DNA of 43,783 nt from CAYTIB01 sp964437725 (GCA_964437725.1 CAYTIB010000087.1:1-43783); one strand, 5' to 3'. Positions 9,354 through 17,103 are shown, counted from the stretch's first letter. Made by a program: numbers and translations. Notes: generated by a model from the sequence alone, not told the origin.

Positions 9354-9468
9354 TTGGAACTTTAATGTTTTTTATTTATTGTGGTTAATACTAGTTCCAA
9401 TAGAAAGCCTGCGAGTTGTTCGGGCATTAAATTAAGGCAGAAACTCAGTAAGGTGATTTCTTGGAACT
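9354..9468. promoter_or_regulatory. Three copies of TTGGAACT before the Mo-hydroxylase operon
   Basis: The octamer occurs at 9354-9361 (plus), 9393-9400 (as its complement) and 9461-9468 (plus), all in the 215-base gap between the amidohydrolase gene and the Fe-S subunit gene. The first two form an inverted pair around an AT-rich 31-base spacer. They could be half-sites for a regulator such as the YheO-type protein of this locus. The octamer also turns up inside coding regions elsewhere in the window, so chance is not excluded. Confidence 0.3.
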
Positions 9469-9472
9469 GAGA

Positions 9473-10726
9473 TTATTTTACTTCTGGCTCTATTATCCCT
9501 AGTTCTGCGGATCCTAGACCCGCAGATACTATTTGGCCGGAATGAAAAACCAGTAATCTCGAAGGCCGATCAATGACGACCTTGTCAGGCTGGGTGGAAT
9601 TTAGGACAAGGAGGTCCGCTTGTGAGCCTACTTGAACACCGTAAGGCTTACTCAATCCGATGGCTTTTGCAGGTCTGGTTGTGACCATTTCGAGTAATTT
9701 CGAGGTAGCATTTGGATTCCACTGGGCGGCCAAAGCAGTAAGCATGACCGCCTCCAAGGGATCCGCCCGCCCGTAAGGTCCAAAGGGATCCTGTACATTG
9801 TCTGAGGCGCAGTAAACGTTAACACCAGCCTCTTCAAGTTCCTTTACACGTGTTATTCCCCTTCGAATCGGCTGAGAATCTTTGCGCCCCTGGAGGTAGA
9901 GATTGCAAAAGGGCATGGTGATAATGGAAATGTTTGCTTTGGATACTTTTTCGATGATTCGACCGGCAGTTGTGTCATCCATGGCAGCTAAAGAGCAGCA
10001 ATGACCCGCGACCACTCTCCCTTGGTATCCTTCGGCCATAGTTTTCTCAGCTAGCAACTCTAGAGTTTGGTCTTCAGGGTTATCGGATTCGTCGATATGC
10101 ATGTCAATTGAGAGATCTCGTTCCATCGCTAGCTTAAAAACGACGTCGATGTGTTCCTTCGGATTATCAGAAAGGGTTGGAGAACCTCCTGCGACGTCGG
10201 CGCCCATGCGGATGGAGGTCTCATACCTTTCCCTTGTGATCCCCTTATCCATGGGGCCAACCATTCCACTTGCAAATGCAATGACCTGAAGATTCACCTT
10301 TTCTCGATACGCCTCTCGAAGTTTTATAAGGGCTTCGATACCGCGAAGTTCGCTTGAGCTATCAACGTCGACGTGTGTTCGAACGGTTGTTGTCCCATGA
10401 GAAATAAACATCTGCAAACACCGTTCCGCGCGCCCGTAAATTTCATCAACGCTTGTCGACTTTTTGAATTCACCCATGGCCTGTATGGCTCCCACCAAAG
10501 TGCCCTCTGGATTTTCGCAAAAATCGAGGGAAAGGGCCTTGTCCAGGTGAGTATGTCCGTCTACCAGCCCAGGGATTACAACTCTTCCATCGAGGTCGAT
10601 GGTTTTACCTTCTAGTAACTCCTTGTCTTTACCGATGTCCTCAATGTATCCATTTTTCAGCAAGATATCGCAGGGAGACTCCCATCCAGGCGCTATCGCA
10701 TTCCGTAATAATTTTGAGGTAGTCAT
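9473..10726 (-). CDS. Cytosine-deaminase-like amidohydrolase
   Basis: A 417-residue member of the amidohydrolase superfamily in the CodA-like group. Visible metal and active-site motifs are GLVDGHTHLDKAL, SIDMHIDESDNPEDQTL, VVAGHCCSLAAM and CASDNVQDPFGPYGRADPLE, in the order seen in cytosine and isoguanine deaminases. A clear SD (AGGA) precedes the ATG. It lies 51 bases after the LLM gene on the same strand and before the Mo hydroxylase, so it probably belongs to the same catabolic unit. The substrate may be a pyrimidine, purine or cyclic amide. Related proteins are often over-annotated as cytosine deaminase, so I give no gene symbol. Confidence 0.85.
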   Translation of the reverse strand: MTTSKLLRNAIAPGWESPCDILLKNGYIEDIGKDKELLEGKTIDLDGRVVIPGLVDGHTHLDKALSLDFCENPEGTLVGAIQAMGEFKKSTSVDEIYGRAERCLQMFISHGTTTVRTHVDVDSSSELRGIEALIKLREAYREKVNLQVIAFASGMVGPMDKGITRERYETSIRMGADVAGGSPTLSDNPKEHIDVVFKLAMERDLSIDMHIDESDNPEDQTLELLAEKTMAEGYQGRVVAGHCCSLAAMDDTTAGRIIEKVSKANISIITMPFCNLYLQGRKDSQPIRRGITRVKELEEAGVNVYCASDNVQDPFGPYGRADPLEAVMLTALAAQWNPNATSKLLEMVTTRPAKAIGLSKPYGVQVGSQADLLVLNSTQPDKVVIDRPSRLLVFHSGQIVSAGLGSAELGIIEPEVK

Positions 10727-10777
10727 AGTGTTGCCGTCCTATGCTACGAGTGGGAATGGGATTTTAGGTTGCATGGT

Positions 10778-11788
10778 TTAGAAACCGTCAGCAAAAGCAT
10801 CAATCATCGCTTTTGGGTCGTTCCCCAGAGGGTAAAGGATGGGACAGGTACAACCGGAGTCACAATATTGTCGGACTTTAGCGCGACATTCCTCAGGTGA
10901 ACCGGCGGCAGCCACTTTCTGTACGATTTCGTCAGTTACCAGATGTTTGGCATCTAAAAGCTTAGATTCATCCGCGGGCCATCCGACGATCTTATTAACC
11001 TCATCTATAAGATCCTGTGAAACACCGCTGGCCTTCATGATGTGAGGCTGTTGACCTAAGTAGAGCGTAACCATCTTTCGCGCATTGTCTAGAGCTTTCT
11101 CGCGATTTTCATCCAAAGAGCATACGACAAGCTGTGGCCGATCGATATGCTCCATTGATCGACCCGCCTTTTCAGCGCCCCGTTTTAGCGCTTCCATGGC
11201 TTGGGCATTATAAGATTCAGAGACAAGGTAATTTAACACCACTCCATCACCTATTTCACCAGTGAGCTCCATCATCTTCATTCCGGTCGCACCAATATAG
11301 ATGGGTATGTCTCGAGGCCTATTGCCGCCGTAAATTGGGTCGATTTGGATATCTTCGACGTTCACATAATCGCCCTTGAGTGTCACACGCTCCATCCTGA
11401 AAAGCTGACGGCATACCGTAACGATCTCGCGCATGGCCTGAAGAGACTTTCTCCGGTTAACTCCGACTTTGGTAGCCAGGGGTTCCCACCAGGCACCAAT
11501 GCCAAGGATTGTACGGCCAGGTGCTAGATCGTCCAAGGTATAAAAGGTTTGTGCGATAAATGCTGGATTGCGGGTCCACATACTGATAACCCCTGACCCC
11601 ACTTTGATCCGATTGGTTCCAGCAGCAAAGGCCGCTAAAGGGATAGTGCACTCACGGACAAGACGGGATTCTGCCTGCCAGACTGCCTCAAAACCCCGCT
11701 GTTCAGCATATTGGACAATTTTTATTCCTTCACGAATATCGTGTGCGTCTTGCAAATAAATTGCAGCTCTATTTTTTTTCGTAGACAT
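10778..11788 (-). CDS. LLM-class flavin-dependent oxidoreductase (F420/MerR-reductase-like)
   Basis: A 336-residue TIM-barrel enzyme of the luciferase-like family, closest by eye to F420-dependent methylenetetrahydromethanopterin-reductase-like proteins. Motifs: AEQRGFEAVWQAES near the N-terminus, RIKVGSGVISMWTRNPAFIAQ, DLAPGRTILGIGAWWEP and PIYIGATGMKMMELTGEIGDG. AGGA nine bases upstream supports the ATG. It is the first gene of a minus-strand run leading to the deaminase-like and Mo-hydroxylase genes. Whether the cofactor is F420 or FMN cannot be told from sequence alone. Some LLM enzymes open nucleobase rings (RutA), but this one does not carry an obvious RutA signature. Confidence 0.85.
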   Translation of the reverse strand: MSTKKNRAAIYLQDAHDIREGIKIVQYAEQRGFEAVWQAESRLVRECTIPLAAFAAGTNRIKVGSGVISMWTRNPAFIAQTFYTLDDLAPGRTILGIGAWWEPLATKVGVNRRKSLQAMREIVTVCRQLFRMERVTLKGDYVNVEDIQIDPIYGGNRPRDIPIYIGATGMKMMELTGEIGDGVVLNYLVSESYNAQAMEALKRGAEKAGRSMEHIDRPQLVVCSLDENREKALDNARKMVTLYLGQQPHIMKASGVSQDLIDEVNKIVGWPADESKLLDAKHLVTDEIVQKVAAAGSPEECRAKVRQYCDSGCTCPILYPLGNDPKAMIDAFADGF

Positions 11789-11934
11789 GCTATTAGTTCC
11801 TACGTAGTTGGAATTTTCCGGAAATCTAAGTTCGCTCTTGTGTAACGTGTTTTAGAAACATGCGATGAAACTCGAAGCAAGCTTCCTTTAAGCTTCAATG
11901 TACAAAACCTATTGGAAATAACCTGGCCCAACTC

Positions 11935-11964
11935 ATTATACCACGTAGATTGAACTCTTGAGTT
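11935..11964 (-). promoter_or_regulatory. Extended -10 promoter with a 12-bp palindrome at the -35 position
   Basis: On the minus strand TGGTATAAT (11935-11943) is a perfect extended -10 element, about 145 bases upstream of the LLM start. There is no good -35; in its place lies AACTCAAGAGTT (11953-11964), a perfect palindrome. A poor -35 covered by a dyad is typical of an activator- or repressor-controlled promoter. It would drive the LLM-deaminase (and perhaps Mo-hydroxylase) run. The rest of the 289-base gap 11789-12077 holds only AT-rich sequence and an AAGCTT repeat pair near 11878-11895. Confidence 0.5.
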
Positions 11965-12077
11965 TTGGAGACAATTCCTAAGTTTTGCGAAAATGTGTGG
12001 ACTTGTAACGTAAGAAGATTTTTTTTGCTGAAAGATAAAGGGTAATTCTATCCCTCTAAATTAAAATGATTCTTTGA

Positions 12078-13880
12078 TCAGCGTTTAAGCTTTGCTCGTT
12101 TCAGGAAAGCGAGAAGGTATTTAAATGTATCCCTGAACAACAGAAGTGCGACGGAAACATAGATAAAAATAAAGGGGCGACCCTGAAAAGAGTAGCGTCC
12201 TTCGGCGTGAAAGGGTAAATGGACGATACAAATATAAAGGGCCGGGAGTATGAGGAGCCAGTGGATTCTCAGTTTTTTTCTGGATGAAAAAAATCCAACA
12301 ATTCCAAGAATCACAATGCCAATGGAAACCAGATTTAAGAGGGGATATAAAATATTGCTTCTTCCAGTTTGGTAGGCATGGCGGGAATCCGTAGTTCCGA
12401 CAGCAAGCCAGATACGTGGGATCCGAAGGAGGGAAGAATAGAGGATTTCCCAAAAATCTTCCTTTAAATTGGTTGAAGCTAGGTCCAGATATGCACGGTT
12501 CAGTCGCAAATCGATAGCTGTAGAAGACAACCCGATTTCACGAATGCACGGCAAAGAATTAATCTTTTTCCAAAATTCTTTTCCGTCAGGAAATATCCCA
12601 TTCGCTTTAAGGTACTTCCCCCAACCACAATAGGCAGGTTTATGAGAACCTGCCCCAGACCAAAAGGACCCAATATCTGAAAGAAGATTTTTTCCCTCAG
12701 GTGTCATGTAAGTGAGAATGCCTGGAGCAAATTTTATTAAAAAATCATTTTTAGAGCCTGTTGGATATCGGAACCGTAAGCCCGGGTTAATAGGGTCTCG
12801 GAATGTAAGGTAATAAGATAATTGCTTCCTTGCTTTGGAGGCCTTAGGAATAACGGTGGAGTAAATGCCTGGCTGATGTGAATCCATGGCAGTGGATAAG
12901 ACTTTTTGGTCATCACCTCTCCAGTGTAATTTGATTGGAGTTAGTTTGCTACTGTCCGTGATTCTAGTTTGAATCTCGATTGAATCCTTAGCTTTGTCAT
13001 GTGTGAATTGCTTGTAATTCCCGTAAAAAATTTCGTTGAGCAAACCCTGCTGATATTTGTACTTTGGATTTTCCCAGTGGCGCGTTAAATATTTACCGGT
13101 ACTCAGGGTTCCAATCCAGAACTGGAGGGGTGACGCGGTACTTAACGGAATAAATTCTCCAGTAAGTTTGTAGTTTCTTACAATCCATGGAGATAGAACG
13201 AAGAAAAATCCAACGTGAAGCCAAACAAATAGTTTGAGGAGAGTTTTAGTTTTTCGGTTTGAGAGCCAAATGCAGATGAAATAGAATACAGGAAAAAGGA
13301 CAAAAACCGGACGAACCAGAGCCGAATACGCCATGATGGCGCCTGTGAAAGTCGCTAGCCACGGGTTGTTTTTTTCCACTGTTTTGATCGTAAGCCATAC
13401 CGATAGCACAAATAAAAATGTTGACAAAATTTCGGGGAAAACGATTGGAATATATATAACTGTGAGTGGGAATAGGATTGTTAAAGTAGTGGCGACCAGT
13501 GCGACCTGACGGTTGAAAAACCGTAACGACAAGAGATAGATCAGGCAGGAGGTAAGAAGATGAAGAAGTATGTGAGTAATATAAACTAGATTTGGATGGT
13601 GTCCAGCTAGGGAATAAATCGCCGCTAAATATAGGGGATAACCGGGTGTTCTAAAAAGATATGGGTTGTGATGCGTGTCGAAGCGGCCAATCGTAACGCG
13701 TTGGTCTAGGGCTGTTATGCCTTGATCCAAAAAAACGAACCCCTTACCCTGCGCCAGATTCCACCCGAGTTGATCGTATGACTCGAAATCTGGTTGGATG
13801 GGCAAAGGTCTCCAGATGCAGACGGTGACCGTTGTGATCAGACCTAGAAGCAGGATCCAGTTGAGCGGTTTTTTTGGCAT
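12078..13880 (-). CDS. Membrane glycosyltransferase, GT39/ArnT-like
   Basis: A 600-residue integral membrane protein. After a first membrane segment (about 8-26) comes a loop with DFESYDQLGWNLAQGKG and RTPGYPLYLAAIY, the acidic-loop and PGYP features of the GT39/ArnT-like superfamily, which transfer sugars from polyprenyl-phosphate donors on the outer face of the inner membrane. Further hydrophobic segments follow to about residue 255. A soluble part of about 240 residues comes next, then three or four segments at the C-terminus. It stands alone on the minus strand, divergent from the candidate RNA. The acceptor is unknown; lipid, protein or surface polysaccharide are all possible. The local sequence is AT-richer than its neighbours. 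Confidence 0.75.
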   Translation of the reverse strand: MPKKPLNWILLLGLITTVTVCIWRPLPIQPDFESYDQLGWNLAQGKGFVFLDQGITALDQRVTIGRFDTHHNPYLFRTPGYPLYLAAIYSLAGHHPNLVYITHILLHLLTSCLIYLLSLRFFNRQVALVATTLTILFPLTVIYIPIVFPEILSTFLFVLSVWLTIKTVEKNNPWLATFTGAIMAYSALVRPVFVLFPVFYFICIWLSNRKTKTLLKLFVWLHVGFFFVLSPWIVRNYKLTGEFIPLSTASPLQFWIGTLSTGKYLTRHWENPKYKYQQGLLNEIFYGNYKQFTHDKAKDSIEIQTRITDSSKLTPIKLHWRGDDQKVLSTAMDSHQPGIYSTVIPKASKARKQLSYYLTFRDPINPGLRFRYPTGSKNDFLIKFAPGILTYMTPEGKNLLSDIGSFWSGAGSHKPAYCGWGKYLKANGIFPDGKEFWKKINSLPCIREIGLSSTAIDLRLNRAYLDLASTNLKEDFWEILYSSLLRIPRIWLAVGTTDSRHAYQTGRSNILYPLLNLVSIGIVILGIVGFFSSRKKLRIHWLLILPALYICIVHLPFHAEGRYSFQGRPFIFIYVSVALLLFRDTFKYLLAFLKRAKLKR

Positions 13881-13924
13881 TGCCCTAATTTGATTTTGCG
13901 CCTTATAGCGTATTAAGTCTGAAA

Positions 13925-14163
13925 GGCGATGTCACTCAGAGCAAGGAAAATCAAAAACGGATGGGGCTTTACGGTCCTCTTCTACTTGATCTGAGGACCT
14001 GTAAAGATTTGCCAACTCCGGGTCACACGGTTCGATTCCAGGTGGGTGGTACTTAGACTCTTTGCTCTGCGGAGTCACCCCAACGGAAGTAAGGCCATTT
14101 TAGTGAAGTGTGACAAGATGTGAAACCTCTTTTCCCAACTATTTTAGAAAAGAGGTTTTTAAC
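13925..14163 (+). ncRNA. Candidate structured RNA with a T-loop-like hairpin and its own terminator
   Basis: No gene lies between 13881 and the next start at 14315, yet the stretch ends in a strong plus-strand terminator and folds well. A closing helix pairs 13937-13946 with 14060-14069 (ten pairs, one G-U) and extends by ACT/AGT. Inside, 13967-13979 pairs with 13993-14006 (13 pairs, one bulge, 13-base loop). A second arm at 14023-14045 presents GGTTCGATTCC, the T-loop consensus of tRNAs. A weak promoter (TTGATT, 15 bases, TATTAA) is at 13890-13916. The family is not recognised: it lacks tmRNA, RNase P and SRP signatures. It could be a regulatory RNA with a tRNA-like arm, or a leader of the downstream hydrolase gene. 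Confidence 0.45.
14123..14163 (+). terminator. Rho-independent terminator
   Basis: AAACCTCTTTTC (14123-14134) pairs perfectly with GAAAAGAGGTTT (14147-14158) around a 12-base loop, followed by a T-run. No protein gene on the plus strand lies upstream for over 8 kb, so it must serve a non-coding transcript, or attenuate a leader upstream of the hydrolase at 14315. Confidence 0.85.
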
Positions 14164-14314
14164 TTTTCGTCCATCTGGCTTATTTTGATTTTTCACCGAA
14201 TTTGTTGGAGGGGCCGTCGGATTTTGAGAACTATTGGTTTTATAGCATTCGATTTTGGTGGATTCATCGTCGATTAGCTCGATTTTGAACCTGTTGGGCT
14301 GGAGGAAGAAGGTA

Positions 14315-14944
14315 ATGGCCGAGGAGAGTCAACGGATTCAAATTGAACCCGCCAAGACAGCTTTCGTCGTGGTGGATATGCAGAACGATTACTGCTCACC
14401 TGGTGGTGATTTTGACCAGCGTGGAATTTCAGTCGAACCATCTCAAAGAGTCATTCCAAATATTCGGCAACTTATTGAAGGCAGTCGGCTTCGAGGTTTA
14501 TTTGTCCTATATACGGCTATGGTTTTCGATGAGTTTACCTATGAAGACCGTCACCACAAAATTATCCCGGAGCGGATGCGGGATCGCAGGTTATGTCGAC
14601 GTGGAACTTGGGGAGCCGAGATTGTGGATGAGCTTGTGCCCTTGGGGGATGAGCTGATTGTCGAAAAGTGCAGGTTTAGCGCTTTCTTCAACACTAATCT
14701 AGAGGTTCTTTTGCGTAACCGCGGAATTACAACGCTAATATTGTCAGGGGTAGTTACTAACGTATGCGTGGAATCTACAGCTAGGGATGCCTGGAATTAT
14801 GACTTCGATGTTATTTTGGTCAGCGATGGGACAGCCAGTTATTCAAAGGAATTACACGAGGCGACGCTGAAGAGTATGGCCTACCATTGTGGAGTAGTAA
14901 TGTCGAAAGAAGAAGTTTTGGAATTGATCAAGTTAGGAAAATGA
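14315..14944 (+). CDS. Isochorismatase-family cysteine hydrolase, RutB-like
   Basis: A 209-residue cysteine hydrolase that would cleave an amide or ureide. The catalytic triad is visible: Asp in VVVDMQNDYCSPGG, Lys in LIVEKCRFSAFFNT and Cys in SGVVTNVCVESTARDA. Spacing and flanks (GTWGAEIVDELVP, FFNTNLEVLLRNRGI) are close to RutB ureidoacrylate hydrolases and to biuret or N-carbamoyl hydrolases. The ATG at 14315 has an excellent SD (GGAGGAAGAAGG), so the longer frame from the GTG at 14255 is rejected. It is monocistronic and follows the terminator of the candidate RNA. A role in pyrimidine or carbamoyl-amide breakdown fits the neighbourhood but is inference. Confidence 0.85.
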   Translation: MAEESQRIQIEPAKTAFVVVDMQNDYCSPGGDFDQRGISVEPSQRVIPNIRQLIEGSRLRGLFVLYTAMVFDEFTYEDRHHKIIPERMRDRRLCRRGTWGAEIVDELVPLGDELIVEKCRFSAFFNTNLEVLLRNRGITTLILSGVVTNVCVESTARDAWNYDFDVILVSDGTASYSKELHEATLKSMAYHCGVVMSKEEVLELIKLGK

Positions 14945-15147
14945 AAAGCTAATGTGGCACTAATTTAAATTTTAACGAATTTTTTATAGTGCTAACCAAT
15001 GCTTATATCCTGGCACCAAAAAGGAGTAGAAATCTTTGAAGAATCAGATGGTCTCTGAGGGGAACTCGGTTTTCTGTTTCTGTGAAAATGCCTGTACCTG
15101 CAAGCTCCCTCGGGAAGTTTGTTACTTGGTTTAAGTTTAAAGCCAAG

Positions 15148-15192
15148 TTGACAAGCCCCCTGACCGTATTAGAATGGGTATCATAATTCTCA
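15148..15192 (+). promoter_or_regulatory. Sigma70-type promoter of sod with a Fur-like box
   Basis: TTGACA (15148-15153), a 16-base spacer and TAGAAT (15170-15175) form a near-consensus promoter about 130 bases before the superoxide dismutase start. Just downstream, 15178-15192 read on the minus strand is TGAGAATTATGATAC, matching 10 of 14 positions of the 7-1-7 Fur consensus. Iron control of a superoxide dismutase would be sensible, but the second half-site is weak. The rest of 14945-15147 holds nothing I recognise apart from a CTTGG/CCAAG dyad at 15125-15147. Confidence 0.55.
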
Positions 15193-15239
15193 CTGGAAAT
15201 TCGCCGATATTTAGCCTAGGTGAGCCAGCGGTATAGGGT

Positions 15240-15270
15240 GAAGGGGAGTTGGGAAATTTGAGTCCCCTTC
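15240..15270 (+). promoter_or_regulatory. Leader hairpin before sod
   Basis: GAAGGGGA (15240-15247) pairs with TCCCCTTC (15263-15270) around a 15-base loop in the sod leader, 20 bases before its SD. The 3' arm and following bases (GTCCCCTTCCGTTGTAGT) match 15 of 18 positions in the hairpin before the next gene. It could regulate mRNA stability or translation; no T-run follows, so it is a poor intrinsic terminator. Confidence 0.5.
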
Positions 15271-15302
15271 CGTTGTAGTTGCCTAAATGGGAGAACGTGG
15301 AA

Positions 15303-15911
15303 ATGGCTTATGAACTACCGAAGTTAGATTATGCGTACGATGCACTGGAGCCCAACATTGATGCTCGCACAATGGAGATACATCACAGCAAGCACCATCA
15401 GACCTATATCACCAATGTAAACGGTATCTTAGAAAAATTGGGCGGCGACTTCGCCTCTATGTCGGTTGAGGATTTATTGGGTAACATTGGTAATGTCCCG
15501 GAAGACGTAAGAGGTGGTGTCAATTTCCATGGTGGTGGGACTGACAACCACAACATTTTTTGGAAAACCATGTCTCCCAACGGGGGAGGGGATGCGACCG
15601 GAGCCGTTGCAGATTCGATAAATGCATCTTTTGGCGATTTCGCCTCATTCAAAGAGCAGTTTAGTAAGGCAGCGACTGGCGTGCAGGGCAGTGGATGGTG
15701 TTGGTTGGTTTCGCAAGGCGGGGAAGTTTCGATTAAGGCTACGCCCAACCAGACAAGCCCACGGACTGAAGGTTTGACGCCCATCCTAGGGATCGACGTA
15801 TGGGAGCATGCCTATTACTTAAATTATCAGAATCGGCGACCTGACTATATAGGTGCCTGGTGGAACGTCGTTAACTGGGATGAGGTGAACACGCTCCTAG
15901 CCGGTTCCTAA
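15303..15911 (+). CDS. sod: Superoxide dismutase, Fe/Mn type
   Basis: A 202-residue cytoplasmic enzyme that dismutes superoxide. It begins in the usual way (MAYELPKLDYAYDALEP). The N-terminal helix has HHSKHHQTYI with the first metal histidine near residue 27. DNHNIFW holds the second histidine, and GIDVWEHAYYLNYQNRRPDY gives the aspartate and third histidine. No signal peptide is visible. GGGAG upstream supports the ATG at 15303 rather than the TTG at 15279. The segment around EDVRGGVNFHGGGTDNHN is slightly longer than in E. coli SodB. Metal choice cannot be settled from sequence. The promoter and leader hairpin are listed separately. Confidence 0.95.
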   Translation: MAYELPKLDYAYDALEPNIDARTMEIHHSKHHQTYITNVNGILEKLGGDFASMSVEDLLGNIGNVPEDVRGGVNFHGGGTDNHNIFWKTMSPNGGGDATGAVADSINASFGDFASFKEQFSKAATGVQGSGWCWLVSQGGEVSIKATPNQTSPRTEGLTPILGIDVWEHAYYLNYQNRRPDYIGAWWNVVNWDEVNTLLAGS

Positions 15912-15981
15912 GCGAAAAGAAATGCCGGGATTACATCTGGGATTCCTCGTTGTAGCAGTAGGGGTTTTGGAAATTTTTGAA

Positions 15982-16012
15982 GAGGGGGACGGATATTCAT
16001 ACTGTCTCCCTC
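15982..16012 (+). promoter_or_regulatory. Leader hairpin before the thioredoxin-like ferredoxin
   Basis: GAGGGGGAC (15982-15990) pairs with GTCTCCCTC (16004-16012) with one G-U around a 13-base loop. The 3' arm and TTGTAGT that follow repeat the pattern seen before sod. It lies 60 bases upstream of the ferredoxin start and 70 bases after the sod stop. It may be a weak terminator of sod or a leader element; there is no T-run. Confidence 0.45.
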
Positions 16013-16071
16013 CCTTGTAGTGCAGGATTATACGGAAAACCACTGAACGGTTTGGCCGAAAGGGGGACAGT

Positions 16072-16410
16072 ATGGAACCTAGGGGCCCCGCACATTACAT
16101 TTTTGTTTGTAACAATAAGCGTCCTGAAGGTCATCCGCGGGGTTCCTGCGGACCACAGGGGGCCCAAGAATGTATGATGCGTTTTGCCGACGAAATTGGT
16201 AAACGAAATCTCTGGGATAAGGTAATGATGACAGGGACTAGTTGTTTAGGGCCTTGTGGCTCTGGTGTGACCGTGGCTATCTACCCTGAGGGGACTTGGT
16301 ACTGCGGAATTCAGCCCGACGACGTTCCTGAGATTATGGACGCGATGAGCGAGGAGCGCCGCGTCGAACGTATTGAGTACAAGTGGGCGCCAGACTCCGG
16401 AGTTTCTTAA
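16072..16410 (+). CDS. Thioredoxin-like [2Fe-2S] ferredoxin
   Basis: A 112-residue electron carrier of the thioredoxin-fold [2Fe-2S] family, the group that includes NuoE-like and Aquifex Fd4-like ferredoxins. Cysteines are arranged as HYIFVCNNKRP, RGSCGPQGAQEC and TSCLGPCGSG followed by VTVAIYPEGTWY. The fold ends with a helix containing DDVPEIMDAM. The ATG has AAGGGGG five bases upstream. It follows sod by 160 bases and ends before a strong terminator. Its partner is unknown; oxygen-stress or Mo-enzyme electron transfer are possible. Confidence 0.88.
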   Translation: MEPRGPAHYIFVCNNKRPEGHPRGSCGPQGAQECMMRFADEIGKRNLWDKVMMTGTSCLGPCGSGVTVAIYPEGTWYCGIQPDDVPEIMDAMSEERRVERIEYKWAPDSGVS

Positions 16411-16457
16411 AACCTCGGTCATCTTGGACGAGGTAGTTTCTATTGATTTTTGTATCG

Positions 16458-16497
16458 AATCAGAATCCTTAGCCATCATAAGGATTCTGATTTTTTT
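16458..16497 (+). terminator. Rho-independent terminator after the ferredoxin
   Basis: A perfect 14-bp stem, AATCAGAATCCTTA (16458-16471) with TAAGGATTCTGATT (16479-16492), a seven-base loop and a T-run to 16497. It sits between the convergent ferredoxin and cytochrome genes. Confidence 0.95.
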
Positions 16498-16548
16498 GGC
16501 CTAGCTTGTAAAAAATTAGACCTTCAATTTGGCTCAATCGGGAGATCC

Positions 16549-16947
16549 TTAAAAGTCGCGATAAAGTTTATGGCACTGGATGCACCTGAATTCGATTTTT
16601 CCGAGTCTTTTTCCAATTTCCATCCCATCCCGTTTTTTTGCCGCCTCTATCAATTCCTGTACGTCTTTTCGGAATTCGCGAAGCTGGTTAGCCATGGGGG
16701 TGTTTCTAGGAGCTAGGCTGATGTACGAGTCGATATCGGCTTTCAGTCCTCGGGCCTCTTTTTGAAGCATTTTCCAGTCGCTGACGGCGATAGCGTAAAC
16801 GATTTGCTGGGTTCGGTTCAAAAAGTTGACCATGAGGGCAGCTGGACGTCGAAAAGCCAAATTTTCAGCAAGATCAGCAGTGCCGCTGCATAGAAGAAAA
16901 ATAACCAACACACCGAAAATGAGTTTGCGAATTATCATAATCCTCAT
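16549..16947 (-). CDS. Cytochrome c'-like periplasmic monohaem protein
   Basis: A 132-residue exported protein. An N-terminal signal peptide (IIRKLIFGVLVIFLLCSGTA) precedes a helical body. The only haem-binding motif, CIQCH, is six residues from the C-terminus (FRCIQCHKLYRDF). A four-helix protein with a C-terminal CxxCH is the cytochrome c' arrangement. The predicted mature length is about 110 residues, slightly shorter than most cytochromes c'. Two start codons three codons apart exist (16947 and 16938) and cannot be separated. It stands alone on the minus strand, converging with the ferredoxin. A role in electron transfer or NO binding is possible from the family; nothing local says which. 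Confidence 0.75.
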   Translation of the reverse strand: MRIMIIRKLIFGVLVIFLLCSGTADLAENLAFRRPAALMVNFLNRTQQIVYAIAVSDWKMLQKEARGLKADIDSYISLAPRNTPMANQLREFRKDVQELIEAAKKRDGMEIGKRLGKIEFRCIQCHKLYRDF

Positions 16948-17103
16948 TCTAGCAATATTTGTACGTGTGGTTGCCCTGGGACGATGATAAAGCCCAGAAC
17001 CCGCTAATTCAAAATTTCACCAATTAGTTTGAAAAACATTTATTCGGCTGACTCTTAGGTGTTTTTTGTGAAAGAGATATTAGACAAACAAAAAATAGCA
17101 AAG

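Noticed and set aside
14010..14050. Possible tRNA gene from the T-loop GGTTCGATTCC
   Set aside because: The T-stem needs bulged bases, and no matching 5' acceptor strand, D-arm or anticodon arm is found upstream. The upstream hairpin is a 13-pair stem with a 13-base loop.
15404..15784. Antisense frame of 126 codons inside sod
   Set aside because: It is the shadow of the conserved sod gene on the other strand.
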